Shown here: positions 41,982 through 50,965 of the stretch, piece by piece | Numbering within the stretch: position 1 is the stretch's first letter | Layout: every line of letters starts with the position of its first letter | From: JBKPDV01 sp046728075 | GTDB lineage: Bacteria > Acidobacteriota > Thermoanaerobaculia > UBA5066 > Gp7-AA6 | Assembly (NCBI GenBank): GCA_046728075.1 | Contig: JBKPDV010000032.1 | Location: forward strand, 1-64,000 | Length of the DNA stretch: 64,000 nucleotides | Reading direction: 5' to 3' | Position numbers and translations under genes: made by a program | Notes under the pieces: generated by a model | Databases searched by the model: none | Told to the model about the DNA's origin: nothing | What the model saw: the letters and a program-made list of their open reading frames with translations, nothing else

Positions 41982-44303
41982 ATGAGCGCGCCCCGCGGGT
42001 TACGCCGCTTCGGGCCCGCCATCCTCTTCGCGCTTCTCGTCGTCCTGGTCTACTCCGACGTCGTCTTCCAGCGCCGGAACTTCGGCGGGCGAGACCTGCT
42101 CGCTTACAACCTCCCGATGGAAAAGGTGACTCACGACGCCTATGCCCACGGCGAGTTGCCTGTCTGGAATCCGTTTGTCTCCGGCGGCCGTCCGCACCTT
42201 CCCAATCCCAACGCGGGAGCTCTCTACCCGTTGCGGATTCTCCTGTCTCCGTTTTCTTTCCCCGTCGCGATGAGGATCTTTCCGCTGCTCCATTGGGCCC
42301 TGGCGGGAATCGGCGTCCTGGCTCTCCTCCGCTCTTTCGAGCTCTCACGAGAGGCCGCCTGGGTCGGTGCGGTGACCTATACGTTCTCCGGCGTCGTCGT
42401 CTCCTACGTCTTTTACACGCACATCCTGGCCGGAATGGCTCTCTTCCCTTGGATCCTCTGGATCGTCGCCGACCGGCACCTGCGCCCCCTCCCCCGGTAT
42501 GCGGCTCTCTCGTTCGTCCTTGCCCTGGACCTGCTCGCAGCCGACGTTTTCACAGTCGGGCTGGCGATTCTCTGCTCCTTGCTCTGGATCGTTCTCGAGG
42601 AAGATGCGTCGCGCAGGTGGAGGGCCGTCGGCTCGCTCTTCGCGGCGTTCGGCCTGGCTTGTCTGGCGGCGGCTCCGCAGATTGCCGCGACGGCCCTGTG
42701 GGTCGGGGACACGAATCGCGCCGTCCGCGGCATCCGATTGGGCTCGGCGTTTCTGTTTTCGATTCCGTGGCCCCGCCTCTTCGAGCTCGTCGTCCCGTTT
42801 CCTTTCGGCGCGAACTGGTCGGCAGAGGACGCTCGAGTCTGGGGATGGCATCTCTTCCACGACAGGATGACGGGTCTCTTCAATTCCCTGTACGCGGGGG
42901 CGCTCGCCGTCATCGCCCTCTCTTCCTGGCGGCGACTCGACGGCCGAGGCTCGCGTTTCGCACGAAGCCTGTTTCTCACCGGCCTGATTCTGACGATACC
43001 GCCAAGCCTGATGCCGGCGAGCTGGGCGGACGCGCAATCGCCCCTGCCCCTGCGCAATCCCGAGAAGTTCGCCCTCGCGCTCGTTCTGGCTCTGGCACTT
43101 CTTTCGGGGCTCTTCTTCGACAGGCTGCGGCGCTCATCCGCGACAGTCCCTCGCTGGCCTCTCGCCGTGGCCGCGGTCCTCGCCGGACTCGCCGGCGCCG
43201 CCGCCCTCTACCCGGGTTACGCGGGTCGCGTGGCGGCGCTGCTCCTGGGCGACCGCCGCTTCTGGCGAATCGCCGCCCAGGAGATTCCCAGGGCTCTGAC
43301 GGAAGGGGGACTTCTCTGGATCACGACCGTGATCGCACTTGCGGGGTCGGGGGCTGCCAGCCGGTGGCGAAGGGCGGGCTCCCTTCTCCTCCTGACTTTC
43401 GTTCCAATCGCGGCCAATCGCAAAATCGCGCAGACTTTCCGGGAAGAAGAGATCTTTGCGCCGACCGCGTTCGCTCATCAGCTCGCACGCTGGGATCCCC
43501 AGGGCGAGTACCGGACGCTCTCTCATCCCGGCGTCTCCCGTCTTGCGCGGCTCATTTCCAGCTCGGATCCGGGCCTCATCGAGATCGATCGCCGGAGCTG
43601 GGACGAGCAGGAGCACGTTCTCTGGAAGCGCGGAGCCGTTCTCACGCCGGACTTCGACGTCGGAGACTTTCTCCGGATGGAAGGTCTCCGGCGCTGGCTG
43701 AGTTATCCGGCAAACTCGCCAGCGCGCTCCGCTCTCTTCGAAAGTCTTTCGCTTCGGTGGGGCATCCGGTTCCGGGACCAGTCCCCGCAGGAAGGCTTTC
43801 ATCCGATCAAAGGGGACTCGATTCAGTTCTGGGATCAGCAGGAAAAAGCCTTCCCGAGCATCCGCCTCGCTGAGAAATACCGCGAAGCGAACGGGCCCGT
43901 GAACGCGCTTCAATCCATGGGAGCGCTCGAGCCAGGCGAGATCGTGATCGAGACGGGAGCTTCGCGACGAGGCGTCAGCCCGCCCGGGCGAATTCGCGTG
44001 CTGAAGAGCAAGGCGAACCGCCTGCAGATCCGCGTGGCCTCACCCGAGGCGGCATGGCTCTTCGTTCTGCGCGGGTTCTGGCGCCACCGGACCGTACTCC
44101 TCGACGGCGCGCCGGTAGAGACGGTTCCGGCTCAGCTCGCGTTCACCGCGCTGCGGGTTCCTCCCGGAGAGCACCAAGTGGACTGGCGGGAGCGCGTTCC
44201 GGGAGCCGGGTTCTCGATGTGGGGACCCCTTTTGTTCCTGCTCTCCATCGGTTGGCTCCTCTTCCGGATCCGCCTGGAGAGACGCGCCCGTAGCGCTTCG
44301 TGA
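41982..44303 (+). CDS. YfhO-like polytopic membrane protein
   Basis: 773 residues from the ATG at 41982, 16 nt after xylF. About 12 helices are followed by a soluble C-terminal domain. The first loop has NFGGRDLLAYNLPMEKVTHD and ELPVWNPFVSGGRPHLPNPN, matching the YfhO/GT-C-like family in which an early acidic loop precedes the catalytic region. The end reads PPGEHQVDWRERVPGAGFSM followed by a last helix, also typical. YfhO of Gram-positive bacteria glycosylates lipoteichoic acid; the role here is unknown. Its place behind a sugar importer may be an operon link or read-through. Convergent with K4, 41 bp apart; no terminator recognised there. Confidence 0.78.
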   Translation: MSAPRGLRRFGPAILFALLVVLVYSDVVFQRRNFGGRDLLAYNLPMEKVTHDAYAHGELPVWNPFVSGGRPHLPNPNAGALYPLRILLSPFSFPVAMRIFPLLHWALAGIGVLALLRSFELSREAAWVGAVTYTFSGVVVSYVFYTHILAGMALFPWILWIVADRHLRPLPRYAALSFVLALDLLAADVFTVGLAILCSLLWIVLEEDASRRWRAVGSLFAAFGLACLAAAPQIAATALWVGDTNRAVRGIRLGSAFLFSIPWPRLFELVVPFPFGANWSAEDARVWGWHLFHDRMTGLFNSLYAGALAVIALSSWRRLDGRGSRFARSLFLTGLILTIPPSLMPASWADAQSPLPLRNPEKFALALVLALALLSGLFFDRLRRSSATVPRWPLAVAAVLAGLAGAAALYPGYAGRVAALLLGDRRFWRIAAQEIPRALTEGGLLWITTVIALAGSGAASRWRRAGSLLLLTFVPIAANRKIAQTFREEEIFAPTAFAHQLARWDPQGEYRTLSHPGVSRLARLISSSDPGLIEIDRRSWDEQEHVLWKRGAVLTPDFDVGDFLRMEGLRRWLSYPANSPARSALFESLSLRWGIRFRDQSPQEGFHPIKGDSIQFWDQQEKAFPSIRLAEKYREANGPVNALQSMGALEPGEIVIETGASRRGVSPPGRIRVLKSKANRLQIRVASPEAAWLFVLRGFWRHRTVLLDGAPVETVPAQLAFTALRVPPGEHQVDWRERVPGAGFSMWGPLLFLLSIGWLLFRIRLERRARSAS

Positions 44304-44344
44304 CGAGGGGCTCGGGACGATCCTTCGTTTTCGCTGAGCGCGCC

Positions 44345-46972
44345 TCATTTCCCTTTCTCGGGGGCCCATCCGACGACGACGGTGATCGGAAGGGCCGCGT
44401 CCTCGGGTCGGCGTGAGTTGACGACGAAGCGCTGGCCATCGGGCACCACGTCATAGTGGTTGCGGGTCTCGACCGTCGGAAAGATCCGCGTCTGGAAGAG
44501 GGCTCGCGGCGGGGAAGCTTCGAACGACGGATCGTTTCGAATTTCGACGGACATGATCTTGCGGTCCGGAGAGACATAGAACATCTCTTTGCCATCCCCG
44601 CGCCATCGCGGTTGCGTTCCGCCTCCAGCGGAAATCTGCCGGCGATCTTCCAACCCCGGAAAAGCTCGGACGTAGACCTCGCGGGCTCCCGATTCTTCCG
44701 ACTCGTAGGCGAGCCAGTGTCCGTCCGGCGAGAAGCGCGCTCCCATCTCGTTGAACGGATCCTTCAAGAGTGGCCGGTTCGAGCCGGTTTGCAGGTCCCG
44801 CAGACCCACATCGAAGTGGAACGTGGGCCAATCCACCGTTTCATAGACGAGGTATCGGCCATCTCGAGACACGTCATCGAGGGGCCAGAAAGCGGGAAAC
44901 CGAAACAACAACTTCTCTTTCTCCGCCGCGGCGGCATCCCGCACGTAGACTTCTCCCGTCGGATAGACCGAGTAGAGGATCCTTCGACCGTCTGGCATCC
45001 AGAGCGGCGAAGCGTCGGCCAGCGCGTTCTCGAAGGAGAAACGGGCGAAGCTTCCGCGCTCGAGGTCGATCAGCCAGATCGCGGATCCGCGCTCGTCGTT
45101 CCGCGCGACGGCAACCCGGCGTCCGTCGGGCGAGACCGCCGGCTCGTAGAACGCACCGGACGGACCGAGGGCGCGGATTTCCCGCCCCGCCCGATCGTAA
45201 AGGAGCAGCCGCGTCTGGCTCAAGCCGCCTGTCTGATAGGCGAGAACGCCGTTGGAAGAGGCGGTGAAGGCAGTCGCGAGCGTGGAAATGCCGTCCCACC
45301 AGACGTCCCCGACGAGGGGAACCGCGTCCCCGGTCACGCGAAGGCCCTTAGGATCGAACGGCTGCGCAACCAGTCGGTCGCCCGTCCGAAAGAGCACGTG
45401 ACCCGGAGGTGAATAGATCGCGCCAGAATCCGCGACCGCAATGCGCCGTAATTCCTTGGAGTCGAGAGACGCGGCGGAGATCCCGGTCGCGCTTCCCGTG
45501 CCGGCGATCGACAGATACAGGAAGTGGCGCCCGTCGGGAAGAAAACTCGGCCAGCGGAAGCTTTCGCCGCTCCGCGAGGCCAGGTGAGTGATCCGGCGAG
45601 ACTCTCCCCCTGCCTCCGAGACGAACCGGATCTGCCCGCCCGTCTCCGTCGAAAAAACGATCGTGCCGGTCGAACCCCACGATCCTCCCCGCGGGCCGGT
45701 CGCGTCGCAAAGAATCTGCGGCGAACCACCGGAGACGTCGATTCGCTTGAGTTTCCCCTGCGCAAAGAAGCCGACCGCGTGCCCGTCGGGAGACCAGAAC
45801 GGATAAGCCGCTCCCTCCGTTGCCGGCAGAGGCTGCGCTTGCGTCGAATCGAGCCGGCGCAGGTAGAGAAGATCCCGGCCGTCGGTCTCGGTCGCCACGA
45901 AAGCCAGCGTCCGCCCATCGGGCGAAAGGGCGAGCATTCCCTGGAGAGCCGCGCCGGCGGGTGGAAGAATCGTGAACTGGAGCTTTCCGAGAGAGAGACT
46001 TTGCGGCTGGTTCGACCGGGAGAAGAGAAGGCCGCCGACCACCAGAAGCAAGGCCGCCGCGACGATCCAGCCGGCCAAACCACGAGGCGCGCGCCGAACC
46101 GCCTCGGTACTGGGACCACCCCTGACGATCTCCTCGAGCTCGAGCGCGACATCCCGGGCGCTCTGCCACCGGCGCTCGGGGTCCTTGGCGAGACACCTCC
46201 GAACCGTGTGTTCGAGCGCCGGAGGATTCACCGGTTGGATGGCGGTGATCGACGCCGGCTCCTCCTTCATGATCGAGGAGATCAACGAGGCCTGGCTCGA
46301 GCCGGAAAATGCTTTCCGGCCCGTCGCCATCTCGTAGAGCGTCGCGCCGAAGGCGAAGATGTCGGTGCGAGCATCAGCGGGCTTGGCTTCCAACTGCTCC
46401 GGCGCCATGTACTGCAGCGTGCCCAGGATCGCTCCCTCTTGCGTCAGCGCTCGCTCGGTCGGCAAAGAAGTCACGCTCGTCGAGCCGGCCGGCGCGCTCA
46501 CGGCGCGGGCCAGGCCGAAGTCGAGCAGCTTGACGCCCGACTTGGTCAACATGACGTTGCCGGGCTTCAAGTCCCGGTGCACGATGCCCTGCCGGTGCGC
46601 CACGTCCAGAGCGTCGGCGATCTCGATCCCGTATCGAAGCGTCTGCTCGAGCGGCAGCGCCCCTTTCATCAGTCGGTCCGCGAGCGTCTCCCCCTCCAGA
46701 TATTCCATGACCAGATACTCGACGCCGTCCTGGTTGCCCACGTCGTAGAGGGCGCATATGTGAGGGTGTGACAATGCAGATATTGTTTTCGCCTCACGCT
46801 CGAAGCGCTGGCGAACTTCCGGCGAAGAAGAAAGATGCTGCGGCAGCACCTTGACGGCGACCGTCCGGTCGAGCCGCGTGTCTCGCGCCCGATAGACCTC
46901 CCCCATTCCGCCGGCGCCCAGCGGGGAGACGACTTCGTAGGGACCTAACAGGCTTCCAGCCGCAATCGTCAT
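44345..46972 (-). CDS. Membrane Ser/Thr kinase with WD40/TolB-like beta-propeller (K4)
   Basis: 875 residues from the ATG at 46972; a GTG two codons earlier is possible. Kinase domain 8-285 (PLGAGGMGEVYRAR, Lys41, HRDLKPGN at 132, DFG at 151, YMAPEQ). Helix at about 300-317 (GWIVAAALLLVVGGLLF). The propeller has units such as ALSPDGRTLAFVATETDGRD, FWSPDGHAVGFFAQGKL and RFSPDGHWLAYESEESGARE. Residues 80-150 are almost identical to K5 and K2. The leader GAAGTGAAG, preceded by 8-bp repeats and a broken kinase start, matches that of K8. Confidence 0.9.
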   Translation of the reverse strand: MTIAAGSLLGPYEVVSPLGAGGMGEVYRARDTRLDRTVAVKVLPQHLSSSPEVRQRFEREAKTISALSHPHICALYDVGNQDGVEYLVMEYLEGETLADRLMKGALPLEQTLRYGIEIADALDVAHRQGIVHRDLKPGNVMLTKSGVKLLDFGLARAVSAPAGSTSVTSLPTERALTQEGAILGTLQYMAPEQLEAKPADARTDIFAFGATLYEMATGRKAFSGSSQASLISSIMKEEPASITAIQPVNPPALEHTVRRCLAKDPERRWQSARDVALELEEIVRGGPSTEAVRRAPRGLAGWIVAAALLLVVGGLLFSRSNQPQSLSLGKLQFTILPPAGAALQGMLALSPDGRTLAFVATETDGRDLLYLRRLDSTQAQPLPATEGAAYPFWSPDGHAVGFFAQGKLKRIDVSGGSPQILCDATGPRGGSWGSTGTIVFSTETGGQIRFVSEAGGESRRITHLASRSGESFRWPSFLPDGRHFLYLSIAGTGSATGISAASLDSKELRRIAVADSGAIYSPPGHVLFRTGDRLVAQPFDPKGLRVTGDAVPLVGDVWWDGISTLATAFTASSNGVLAYQTGGLSQTRLLLYDRAGREIRALGPSGAFYEPAVSPDGRRVAVARNDERGSAIWLIDLERGSFARFSFENALADASPLWMPDGRRILYSVYPTGEVYVRDAAAAEKEKLLFRFPAFWPLDDVSRDGRYLVYETVDWPTFHFDVGLRDLQTGSNRPLLKDPFNEMGARFSPDGHWLAYESEESGAREVYVRAFPGLEDRRQISAGGGTQPRWRGDGKEMFYVSPDRKIMSVEIRNDPSFEASPPRALFQTRIFPTVETRNHYDVVPDGQRFVVNSRRPEDAALPITVVVGWAPEKGK

Positions 46973-46981
46973 CTTCACTTC

Positions 46982-47005
46982 ACCCGATTACACGATCACC
47001 CGATG
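46982..47005. repeat. 8-bp tandem repeat in K4 leader
   Basis: Three plus-strand units, ACCCGATT, ACACGATC and ACCCGATG, begin 9 nt upstream of the K4 ATG. The spacing equals that at K2 and K8. Confidence 0.65.
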
Positions 47006-47092
47006 CGCGAAAGCACCGATTTCCCCCATGCCGCCAGCACTACGTGGAGAGAAAACCTCATAAGGTTCTAACCGGCTCCCGGCGGAGATCAC
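46988..47092 (-). pseudogene. Broken kinase start between K5 and K4 (34 codons)
   Basis: A GTG-started frame reads VISAGSRLEPYEVFSPRSAG then GMGEIGAFAHRVIV and a stop. The first 25 residues are a mutated copy of the kinase N-terminus and Gly-rich loop (SAGSRLGPYEVLSPLGAGGM in intact genes; here Gly10 is Glu and the loop has RS). It then passes into FAHRVI, which is the 8-bp repeat read in frame. The same junction occurs in the remnant before K8. No kinase lysine or catalytic loop remains. Confidence 0.72.
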
Positions 47093-47119
47093 AAATCACC
47101 AATCACAAATAACAAATCC
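47088..47119. repeat. AT-rich GATTTGT heptamer repeat after K5
   Basis: On the minus strand the units GATTTGT, TATTTGT, GATTGGT and GATTTGT run in tandem, directly before the broken kinase start. This is much more AT-rich than the surrounding DNA. Confidence 0.6.
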
Positions 47120-47127
47120 TTCGAGCG

Positions 47128-49791
47128 CTATCCGGCCTTCTTCAACAGAGCCGTCCAGTTTGAGACGACGACCGCGCCGTCCTCTCCGGCATCCGGAACT
47201 CGTCGGATCACCAGAAAGCGCTGGCCGTCCGGAGAAACGTCGTACGGGTGGCGAGAGAATTGGATCTCTCCCATCAGGCCGAGCTTCAGTAAGAACAGAG
47301 GCTGGGGTTGCGAGATCTCCAAACGGCCGCCGGCCAGCTGAATGGTGACGGAGTTGAGCGTCCCATCCCTGGCGGCGTAGAAAACTTCGGAGCCGTTTCG
47401 ATTCCAGACCGGCATTTGCCCTCCTCCGATGGAGACCTGCCGCTTCGGGCCGCCGGAGAGAGACTGCACGTAGACCTCTCTCTGCCCCGATTCCGTCGAG
47501 TCGAAGGCGGTCGACCGGCCGTCGGGAGAGATCTCGGGATGCTCCTCGGTAAACCGGGAGTCCCCGCTCAGCCGAACGGGATCGCCCGGCTTCGACAGAG
47601 AAACCAGAACGCGAGCGTGGTGATCTCCTTCCGGCACGTCGACGAGCAGCTGGCCCCCGTCCGGCAACACGGTCGGCAGGATTTTGTCTTGCTTCGTTCG
47701 AGCCAGGATCTTTTCGGCGCCGCCGCTCGCCGGGCGCTCGTAGAGATCGTAGAAGCCGGCGTGATCGGAGACATAAACCAGTCGTTCCCCGTCCGGGAAC
47801 CACGCGGGATCGAACTCGTCGGTGCGCTCGGCCGTGATCCGAGAGCCCGTCCCGCGAGACGCATCGAGCACCCAGACATCTGTGTTCTGACCGTGCGACG
47901 GATCCCGCAACGCCACAGCCACCTTTCCGCCGTCCGGCGAGATTCGAACGTCTTCGTATCCTCCGATTTCTCCGAGAACGCCGAGTTCCTTTCCCTTCCG
48001 ATCCACCCAGACGAGTCGTCGCCTCAAGAACCACGGAAGATAGGCCAGGCGATTCCCTGCCGCCGAGAGCGACAGCAGGTTGTCTTCGGTCGAATAGCGA
48101 ACCTGCTCGAGCACTGGAACGGGATTTCCGAGGAGCCGGAGACGTCGCGGATCAAAACTCCAGGCGAACAGGGCGTTGTCGCGAGCGAAGAGCAGATAGC
48201 CCGGATCCGCGAAGACGGCGGCCGAGTCGGCATGGAAGAGCCGGCGGACTTCCTTCGAATCGAGCGAGGCGAGGCAGACGGAGGTCTTTTCCGGATCGAC
48301 ATCTCGCGCCACGAAGAGGAAGTGCCGATCATCCGGAAGGAAACTCGGATGGAAATGGGCCTCTCCGCGGGCTGAATCGGGCGCCGTGACCGGCCGAGGA
48401 GTGCCCCCGATGGCGGGAACGGCCACGATCGGAGCGCCAAATTCCGAGGTGAAGAGGATGGTGCCCTGACGACTCCATGCGCCGGAAAATGCTCCTCCGG
48501 CCTCGCAGATCGTCTCGACAGGACCTCCTTCCGCGCTCACGCGCTTCAACTTCCCTTCCGAGAAGAAAGCTATCTCGCGGCTGTCGGGGGACCAAAACAT
48601 GCCGTGCGCCTCCTCGGTGCCCCGCACCCGGCGCATCTCCAGGCTGTCCAGGGAGCGCACCGCGACCGAGAATCGTCCTCCCTCGTCCTGGAGAAGGAAG
48701 GCGATCCTCCGCCCATCCGGAGAGAGTTTGAGCAATGGCAGGAAGCCCTGGCCGGCGGGGACCGGGATCGAAAAGCGGGTCAGCTCCGCGGGCACCGCAG
48801 AGCGGCGAAGGAGCAGGGCAGACAGAGCGGCGAGGATTGCGGCGAGAGCCGCGAGGGCCCAGGCGAGTCGTTCCCGACGCGCACGGTGAGCGGCCGAGAG
48901 GGAAGCGATCCCAGCTCCGCCTGACGCCTCTCCCTCCGCGGTCCATTTCAGCTCCTTGGCGACGTCAGCGGCACTCTGCCAGCGATCCTCCGGATCCTTT
49001 TCGAGGCACGTTTTCACCACGCGGTCGAGCGTCGGCGGCGTCATCGGCCGGAGCTGCGAGATCGGCGGCGGATCGTTCTGCATGATCGCGGCGATCAGCG
49101 ATGCCCGGCTCGCTCCGGGAAAAGCCTTTCTTCCTGTCGCCATCTCGTAGAGCACCGCGCCCAAGGCAAAGATGTCGGTGCGCGCGTCGGCTTGCCTCCC
49201 CTCGAGCTGCTCGGGCGCCATGTACTGCACTGTGCCGAGGATCGTGCCTTGTTCGGTCAAGGGCGTCGTCTTCGTCGGCAGCGCCGACGAAGACCCCGGC
49301 TCTTCCGCTGGAGAAGGAGCCAGCCGCGCGAGCCCAAAGTCCAGGAGCTTCACGCCCGACTTCGTCAGCATGACGTTGCCGGGCTTTAAGTCCCGATGGA
49401 CGATGCCCTGGCGGTGCGCGCGGTCCAACGCGTCCGCGATCTCGATCCCGTATCGCAACGTCGCCTCGAGCGGCAGCGCCCCTTTCATCAGCCGATCCGC
49501 GAGAGTCTCCCCCTCCAGGTACTCCATGACCAGGTACTCGACCCCGTCCTGGTTGCCGACGTCGTAGAGCGCGCAGATGTGGGGATGGGACAATGCAGAT
49601 ATTGTTCTTGCCTCCCGCTCGAAGCGCTGGCGAACTTCCGCCGAAGAAGAAAGATGCTGCGGCAGCACCTTAATGGCCACCGTCCGCCCGAGCCGCGTGT
49701 CCAGAGCCTTCCACACCTCCCCCATGCCTCCTGCTCCGAGGGCCGAGAGAACTTCGTAAGGCCCCAGCCGGCTCCCTGCCGAGATCGTCAC
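47128..49791 (-). CDS. Membrane Ser/Thr kinase with WD40/TolB-like beta-propeller (K5)
   Basis: 887 residues from the GTG at 49791, aligned with the other kinase starts (TISAGSRLGPYEVLSALG) and preceded by GAGG; an upstream ATG would add 20 residues encoded by repeat DNA. Kinase domain 8-285 with Lys41, HRDLKPGN at 132, DFG at 151 and YMAPEQ. Helix at 309-328. The propeller includes MFWSPDSREIAFFSEGKLKR, ISPDGGKVAVALRDPSHG and EISPDGRSTAFDSTESGQRE. Near-identity with K4 over the catalytic core, including rare codons, indicates recent duplication or gene conversion. Confidence 0.9.
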   Translation of the reverse strand: MTISAGSRLGPYEVLSALGAGGMGEVWKALDTRLGRTVAIKVLPQHLSSSAEVRQRFEREARTISALSHPHICALYDVGNQDGVEYLVMEYLEGETLADRLMKGALPLEATLRYGIEIADALDRAHRQGIVHRDLKPGNVMLTKSGVKLLDFGLARLAPSPAEEPGSSSALPTKTTPLTEQGTILGTVQYMAPEQLEGRQADARTDIFALGAVLYEMATGRKAFPGASRASLIAAIMQNDPPPISQLRPMTPPTLDRVVKTCLEKDPEDRWQSAADVAKELKWTAEGEASGGAGIASLSAAHRARRERLAWALAALAAILAALSALLLRRSAVPAELTRFSIPVPAGQGFLPLLKLSPDGRRIAFLLQDEGGRFSVAVRSLDSLEMRRVRGTEEAHGMFWSPDSREIAFFSEGKLKRVSAEGGPVETICEAGGAFSGAWSRQGTILFTSEFGAPIVAVPAIGGTPRPVTAPDSARGEAHFHPSFLPDDRHFLFVARDVDPEKTSVCLASLDSKEVRRLFHADSAAVFADPGYLLFARDNALFAWSFDPRRLRLLGNPVPVLEQVRYSTEDNLLSLSAAGNRLAYLPWFLRRRLVWVDRKGKELGVLGEIGGYEDVRISPDGGKVAVALRDPSHGQNTDVWVLDASRGTGSRITAERTDEFDPAWFPDGERLVYVSDHAGFYDLYERPASGGAEKILARTKQDKILPTVLPDGGQLLVDVPEGDHHARVLVSLSKPGDPVRLSGDSRFTEEHPEISPDGRSTAFDSTESGQREVYVQSLSGGPKRQVSIGGGQMPVWNRNGSEVFYAARDGTLNSVTIQLAGGRLEISQPQPLFLLKLGLMGEIQFSRHPYDVSPDGQRFLVIRRVPDAGEDGAVVVSNWTALLKKAG

Positions 49792-49806
49792 ATCGCCTCG
49801 CTCATT

Positions 49807-49838
49807 GAACCGATGAATCGATGGATGGATGAACCGAT
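49807..49838. repeat. 8-bp tandem repeat in K5 leader
   Basis: Four plus-strand units: GAACCGAT, GAATCGAT, GGATGGAT and GAACCGAT. They start 15 nt upstream of the K5 GTG. The unit is related to that at K2, K4 and K8 but the spacing differs. Confidence 0.65.
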
Positions 49839-49876
49839 CACACCATCGCAACCGGTTCGATGATTCCAGATGGCGT

Positions 49877-49906
49877 TTGACACAAATTCCAACGAGGGCC
49901 TAGTAT
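49877..49906 (+). promoter_or_regulatory. Sigma-70-like promoter for the GlcG/HbpS-type gene
   Basis: TTGACA at 49877-49882 and TAGTAT at 49901-49906 with an 18-nt spacer, about 100 nt before the ATG at 50007. The -35 box is consensus and the -10 box matches four of six. It lies in the divergent gap with K5. Confidence 0.45.
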
Positions 49907-50006
49907 CTCAGCCCTTGCGCTCAAGCGGCGCGAACCGTTGTGTCGGCCGATTTGGTCAGAGCGGCGAAAGGCTCTCGTGGAAAAGCCAGAACAGGAGGGT
50001 AAACGA

Positions 50007-50861
50007 ATGAGAACCCCGAAGCGGAGTTGGAGTGCCTTAGTTCCGGTGCTCGGGTTGCTTGGTGCTTGGACGTTGCCGGCGAACATCGCGCGTGCCGGCG
50101 ATGCCTGCGCCGCGCTGGGCCTGGGCAATACAGGCGCGATCCAGACGGCCTTGACCACGGCACTCAAGAGCGCGGCGCCGAACAAGGCTGCCAATGGAGG
50201 ACTGGGCAATCAGATGTGGGCGACGGTCGTCGACCAGGATGGAAAGGTCTGCGCCGTCACGTTTACCGGCGCCACCAGAATCAGCCAATGGCCGGGGAGC
50301 CGGGTGATCTCGGCACAAAAAGCCAATACAGCGGCAGCGTTCAATCTCCCGGCCGGTACTGGCGGCACGGTGGACGCGTTGTCCACGGCGAATCTCTGGA
50401 CCCAGGTGCAACCCGGCGGGAGCCTCTTCGGGCTGCAATTCAGCAATCCCGTCGATCCGGCGGTCGCCTACGGCAACAGCGGAAATGCGGGCGGAGACGC
50501 TTCGAAGTACGGAACCGCGCAGGATCCGCTGGTCGGCCAATTCGTGGGCGGCGTGAATGTCTTCGGAGGCGGCCTCGCGCTCTATGACGCGAGCGGCAAG
50601 AAAGTGGGGGCCGTCGGTGTGAGTGGCGATACTTCGTGTGCCGACCACAACATCGCCTGGCGGACACGCCACGCGCTGGGGCTCGATCGCCTGACAACTG
50701 CCGGGGTCAGAGGGCTAAGCGCCGCGCCGAGGCAGGACAACATCATCTATGACCTCAACCCTCTCGACAAACATCACGCGGTGGACAACAGCAAGAGTGG
50801 ATTCGGTCATCCTCTTTGCGGGTTCGGGGAAGAGGCCGCCGTGCTGCCGCCCACCCAGTAG
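50007..50861 (+). CDS. Secreted GlcG/HbpS-like (heme-binding family) protein
   Basis: 284 residues. Start ATG 50007 with AGGAGGG 7 nt upstream. Signal peptide ALVPVLGLLGAWTLPANIAR then AGDAC. The mature domain has the GlcG/HbpS fold markers VVDQDGKVCAVTFTG near 75, SRVISAQKANTAAAFNLPA near 98 and GGLALYDASGKKVGAVGVSG near 190. HbpS of Streptomyces binds heme outside the cell and modulates a sensor kinase (family knowledge). This copy is longer than HbpS because of a central insertion and a C-terminal tail with FGHPLCGFGEEAA. It is the only plus-strand gene in the downstream kinase zone. Confidence 0.8.
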   Translation: MRTPKRSWSALVPVLGLLGAWTLPANIARAGDACAALGLGNTGAIQTALTTALKSAAPNKAANGGLGNQMWATVVDQDGKVCAVTFTGATRISQWPGSRVISAQKANTAAAFNLPAGTGGTVDALSTANLWTQVQPGGSLFGLQFSNPVDPAVAYGNSGNAGGDASKYGTAQDPLVGQFVGGVNVFGGGLALYDASGKKVGAVGVSGDTSCADHNIAWRTRHALGLDRLTTAGVRGLSAAPRQDNIIYDLNPLDKHHAVDNSKSGFGHPLCGFGEEAAVLPPTQ

Positions 50862-50911
50862 GAGGCGCGAGAACGGAAGGAGAACGGGTCGGCGCAGCCT
50901 GTCCGGGTCCG

Positions 50912-50965
50912 CAGAGGCGACGGAATCTCGTACGGACCGAGGCGGCCGGCGGCAGAGAGGCTCAG
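50912..50965 (-). pseudogene. Broken kinase start overlapping the K6 stop codon (18 codons)
   Basis: Read from CTG at 50965 the minus strand gives LSLSAAGRLGPYEIPSPL, a clear copy of the kinase N-terminus (MSLSPGTRLGPYEILSPL in K9). Homology ends before the Gly-rich loop, 50 bp from the convergent HbpS-like gene. The CTG overlaps the K6 TGA as CTGA, exactly where K9 has ATGA relative to K10. The original ATG seems to have mutated to CTG. Confidence 0.68.
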
